The notes beneath the pieces were generated by a model, which was not told the DNA's origin, ran no database searches, and saw only the letters and a program-made list of their open reading frames with translations. This document shows positions 60,431-64,000 of a stretch of 64,000 nucleotides of DNA, piece by piece (within the stretch, counting starts at the first letter, position 1; every line of letters starts with the position of its first letter). The translations under genes were made by a program, and so were the position numbers. This DNA is from Dallia pectoralis (lineage: Eukaryota; Chordata; Actinopteri; Esociformes; Umbridae), in contig CM055743.1 of the NCBI GenBank assembly GCA_029465975.1, forward strand, positions 14,952,744 through 15,016,743, read 5' to 3'.

Positions 60431-62750
60431 TTATATGCTAGAAAACTAATAACGGTGTCAATAAAATGAATACTAGTGTGAAAACAGGAGAAAAAATAAA
60501 AGACATTGGACAGATTGGTCTAAATTCGCACTTTATTCCTAACAATTACTGTTTCATGTGTCCCCTTCCCCAAACAACAGGCACACAGATAGCAATGAGT
60601 AAGGGACCGTTAAACAGTTGGGAACTAATTAAAAACGGCTTCACGACCCCGGAGAGCCTCGAGGTAAAAGCAGGTCACTCACAAACGTAAAAGAAGTATG
60701 TCGTAACAGATACAGAGTTACAGTGTAATTATCATCGAAGTAATCATCATCAAACATTCGTATTAAGGAGAACTGTTGGGAGGTTGTTTTTTTTGACCGT
60801 CACAAAGAAAAATGCTAAGCGTTTTTTTCCAACGTGTAGAAGAGAAAAAAGTGTGGTGGAGCTCTTTGGTTTTCACTATTGAGGTTTTCATTAGTAAAAT
60901 CTTTCTTTGCCTTCTTCATTGAATTACCTTTGGATTTAAGCTGTATTGTAGAAAACAATGTTTAAAAAAATTAACAAAACGCATGGGGCTTATTGACTAT
61001 GTTCTCTCTTCGATATCCGCTTGGATTTGATGTGACATTCAGACATGTGTTTTTCAAGGCCAAAGAAATCTCTAAAGTATCATGGAAACCTGTAAATTGA
61101 GGCTATTCTTAATAAGCACATAATAATCATAAACATTCATAGCCAGTTATAACTACTGTATAAAACTGTCACAATTCAAGGCGCATTGCTTCACAGCATT
61201 AAGTGCTCTTGAAGACATTTGTCTTTTGATATCAACGAACGTTGGTAAACACCGTTATGTGGCATTTACAGTCTTTACAAAGACGCCTGCATGTTTATAT
61301 ACACGTGGATTAACTGTGTGAGTGTGAGATAGAACCTGTGTGTGTGTGTGTGTGTGTGTGTGACTGGTTGTGTTTGCGGGTATTTGTGTGTGTATATGTT
61401 CTCACTGTGGCGGATTTACTTTGGTATCATTCTCGGTCCACCACGTGAGAGCACTACACAGGCACACCTACTGTACAGTGTCGTCATCATGTTCATGTCC
61501 CGCACACACACACACACACACTTCCTCAGGAAACACTGGCGGAAACCGTTGACAATACCTTTACCGCCCTGTCGACAAAAACAGATCTCACCGAAAGAGA
61601 ACGCATGTACTTCCGAGGAGGGAGAAACTAGTAAAAACCGAGGAAACGGTCCTTTTTAAAGTCTAGTTCATCAAACCCAATAGCTTGGCTGGTCATCTTA
61701 TCCCTCTCCTGAGCCATGACGACCACAGTTCCATCCTGTCTATTTGGCTTTTCATCTAATATGAGGTATTTATGATGTCGTCCTCGCCATGGAATTAAAG
61801 ACGGGATCAGAGAGAGCAACAGAAGGAGGTGGAGAAATGATGAACATTTAAAGGCATCTATCATGTTTCAACTCCAATTGGCACTCCCGGGTGCAAGTAG
61901 AAAAACTGTAAGAGGAATTTCGGGGGCAGCTATTACTCGAAAATGGACCCATTTCATGGACCAGTTTAATAGTCTCTCATCCTCCGGTTATGGGGCTGGT
62001 TTCAGTTGACAGATGGAATCAGAAGATGACACCTATTACAACAACAGTCTTTACATTTGGTTTCAGTTTTTGTTTTAAAGCTTGGCCTTTTTCTTTGTGT
62101 TTTAAAGCATTTCGCCTTCTCGTATTTATCTCAAGAACACCGCTCTCTGATATACAACCTCACAAACCCCGGAATATTACAAAGGTCAGAATCCATAAAT
62201 AGATAAAAAATAAATTACATACATGAGTCAATAAATAAACAGATGCAAGTTCATAAAATACAAACCATTTGCAAAAAAAACACGTTATCCCGTTACATGA
62301 ATAAATACAAATCTTCAAACAAAGCTCCCCAGAGAGAAAGTTTAAAGCTTTTGGTCTAAAATCAAGTCATCATTATCAACAACACTTTTCTCAAGGATAA
62401 TTTCACAGCCTTTTATACATTAGCAATAATTAAGCAGTAGAACATAGATCTTTTTCCCCCTACAAAATCTACTGAAGCACAAACAGATACATTCCCTCTA
62501 AAAGTGTACGTCGACACGTCTTTACGTGGATTGCTGCCCACCCCTGCACATTGTACCATCATTGGTTTTCTTTCGTTTCTGCCTAGCTGTGCCCTGGCGG
62601 GCCTCTCGTTGTCGTCGTGTGTGGGCGACGGTCCTTAGGCGAAACCCTCCGCTGGGACTCACTAGGCATACAAGTGTGAACTGAATCTTTATGGTTTGGT
62701 TAATATGCTGGAGAATAACTCTTTCCACACGCTCACTTTCTTCTCTTTCT

Positions 62751-62894
62751 CACACACACACACACACACACACTCACACTCACACACACTCATACACACA
62801 CGCTGTTCATATCTCACACACAGGTAGGTGTGTGTGCGCAAGCTTGTATGGAAGCATGCACAACTCGGCACATGCAGACACCCACCCCCCACAC

Positions 62895-62934
<40 letters not shown>

Positions 62935-62956
62935 ACACACAGACACACACACACAC
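62751..62956 (+). repeat. Compound (CA)n microsatellite
   Basis: Two CA blocks (62751-62800 and 62890-62956), the second with GACA interruptions, separated by about 90 bp of unique sequence. Confidence 0.95.
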
Positions 62957-64000
62957 TATTCTCTCTGCATTACTCACGCTCTCTGCGCCATCCAGGTAAC
63001 CTAGCACCAACGCAGTCGTTCAACTGTTCCTCATAGACAATTGTGCATTGGTTCGGTTGTTATTTGGTATGTTTGTGTGTCAAAGAGTTTCGCTTTTGGT
63101 ATTCAGTATTGGCTTTTACACGACTTGATCAGAAAGATTTGGAAGCTACATTTTCACAGTATTATTCCCAACTACCTAATGAGAAAAGCCAGAGCACAAC
63201 AAAATGAACCTGGAAAAGATATGAAAATAGGCAATACATCACCCCAAACATCTCCATATTAAGTAGAAAGAAACAAGACCACGTACAGCCATCAACCGAC
63301 AGACCATGAAAAGCAAAAAAAAACAAAATATATATATATTTATATTCTTAAATTCAGTTCAGTGAGGTCATTAAATGTTCCTCTGTCCAAAAGGGGGAAC
63401 AAAGTAAGATCACAAAAGAACAAAGGAGTGGCGAGTGTGAGGAAAAGAGGGAACATCTGCCTCAGGCTGTTACAGAAATCCCTCTCTCTAAACCATGTCC
63501 TCTTACTCCTCCTCGTCTTCATCCACGACATGTTGTATTTGGTTTTTTGGTTCATCTGTTCAGTTCAGTCGCTCATATGTAGATTTGGTAAGGTTATTTT
63601 TTGGTTTTGGTCCTTCGTTCCAGCTTTTCTCCACCCGTTTCCCCCCGCAGTTTCCTCTTTTTACCTTTGACCCCTTTTTGGTAGTCATTGGTTTCCTACT
63701 CTTTCTTGGACCCTTTGATCCCATTTTTGTGAGGCAAAGAAGGTGCCAGAATGGACGGAGGTCAGGGGTTCGGGGAAACTGTCACTATATCTTTTTTGGT
63801 TTTGTAGTTGTCCTCTGTAACGGGGTGTTTTGTTTTCGACACACGGCTGAGGTCTTTGTCTGAACAGTTGTTTCCCAACTCTTCCGGCCGGAAAAAAACA
63901 ATGCTTTGGTATCCAAGAGTGACTGACTGAAAATGAATAGTATGAAATTGATATAATGATATGATCGTAAAAAAAATGAAACAGACGGAGAAATATACTG

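Larger units (their letters stand above)
59101..64000. other. Right-hand flank, no confident exon
   Basis: AT-rich DNA with TG/CA tracts (61339-61362, 61503-61521, 62751-62956) and a TA-rich tract at 63330-63345. A unique-looking, moderately GC segment at 63360-63900 could be the 3' UTR of a minus-strand gene beyond the right edge, but no coding homology is visible. Confidence 0.4.

Noticed and set aside
63340..63863. Coding frames of 71-122 codons at the right edge
   Set aside because: Phe/Ser-rich translations of T-rich DNA with no homology; kept only as a weak 3' UTR possibility.

Overview
The window is vertebrate nuclear DNA from a ray-finned fish. It has intron-containing genes with GT-AG introns, many (CA)n/(TG)n microsatellites, Tc1/mariner and LINE remnants, and tRNA-derived SINEs of the kind common in pike and salmonid genomes. 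The fish assignment is firm from protein and repeat content; the pike/salmonid lean is weak. There is no bacterial, phage or CRISPR content.

Two genes are firmly supported, both on the minus strand and both read right to left. (1) cic (Capicua, HMG-box transcriptional repressor) occupies about 1-17365. Thirteen coding exons chain in frame through 2061 codons, from the start codon of the long isoform (17203) to the left edge, where the gene is cut off before its C-terminal C1 region. (2) erf (ETS2 repressor factor) occupies 35743-52015. Five coding exons give a complete protein of 601 residues. The initiator exon holds only 22 coding bases and lies about 11.9 kb upstream of the ETS exons. Both encode DNA-binding repressors that ERK signalling switches off, and both are neighbours in mammals too, where (from memory) they are divergent rather than head-to-tail as here.

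Layout: 1-17.4 kb cic coding exons, with an antisense LINE tail in one intron and a GA-rich minisatellite beside the HMG-box exon; 17.4-21.8 kb cic leader intron and a promoter-like region; 22.5-24.0 kb a 48-bp satellite with higher-order structure; 24-35 kb intergenic repeats (SINE, LINE pieces, a 45/51-bp minisatellite grown out of a LINE reading frame, a Tc1 remnant, a 78-bp minisatellite); 35.7-40.1 kb erf exons 5 to 2; 40.1-52.0 kb erf intron 1; 52.0-52.75 kb erf exon 1 and promoter-like DNA; 52.75-64 kb upstream intergenic DNA with SINE and simple repeats and no confident exon.

I see no new gene system. The observations most worth checking are: a roughly 750-nt AG-free intron tract carrying 13 branch-point-like motifs directly before the cic HMG exon; tandem triplication of the erf exon-2 splice donor; replacement of the erf C-terminal ERK site (human Thr526) by Ala; an extra 104-bp intron in erf; and a minisatellite formed from a LINE ORF.
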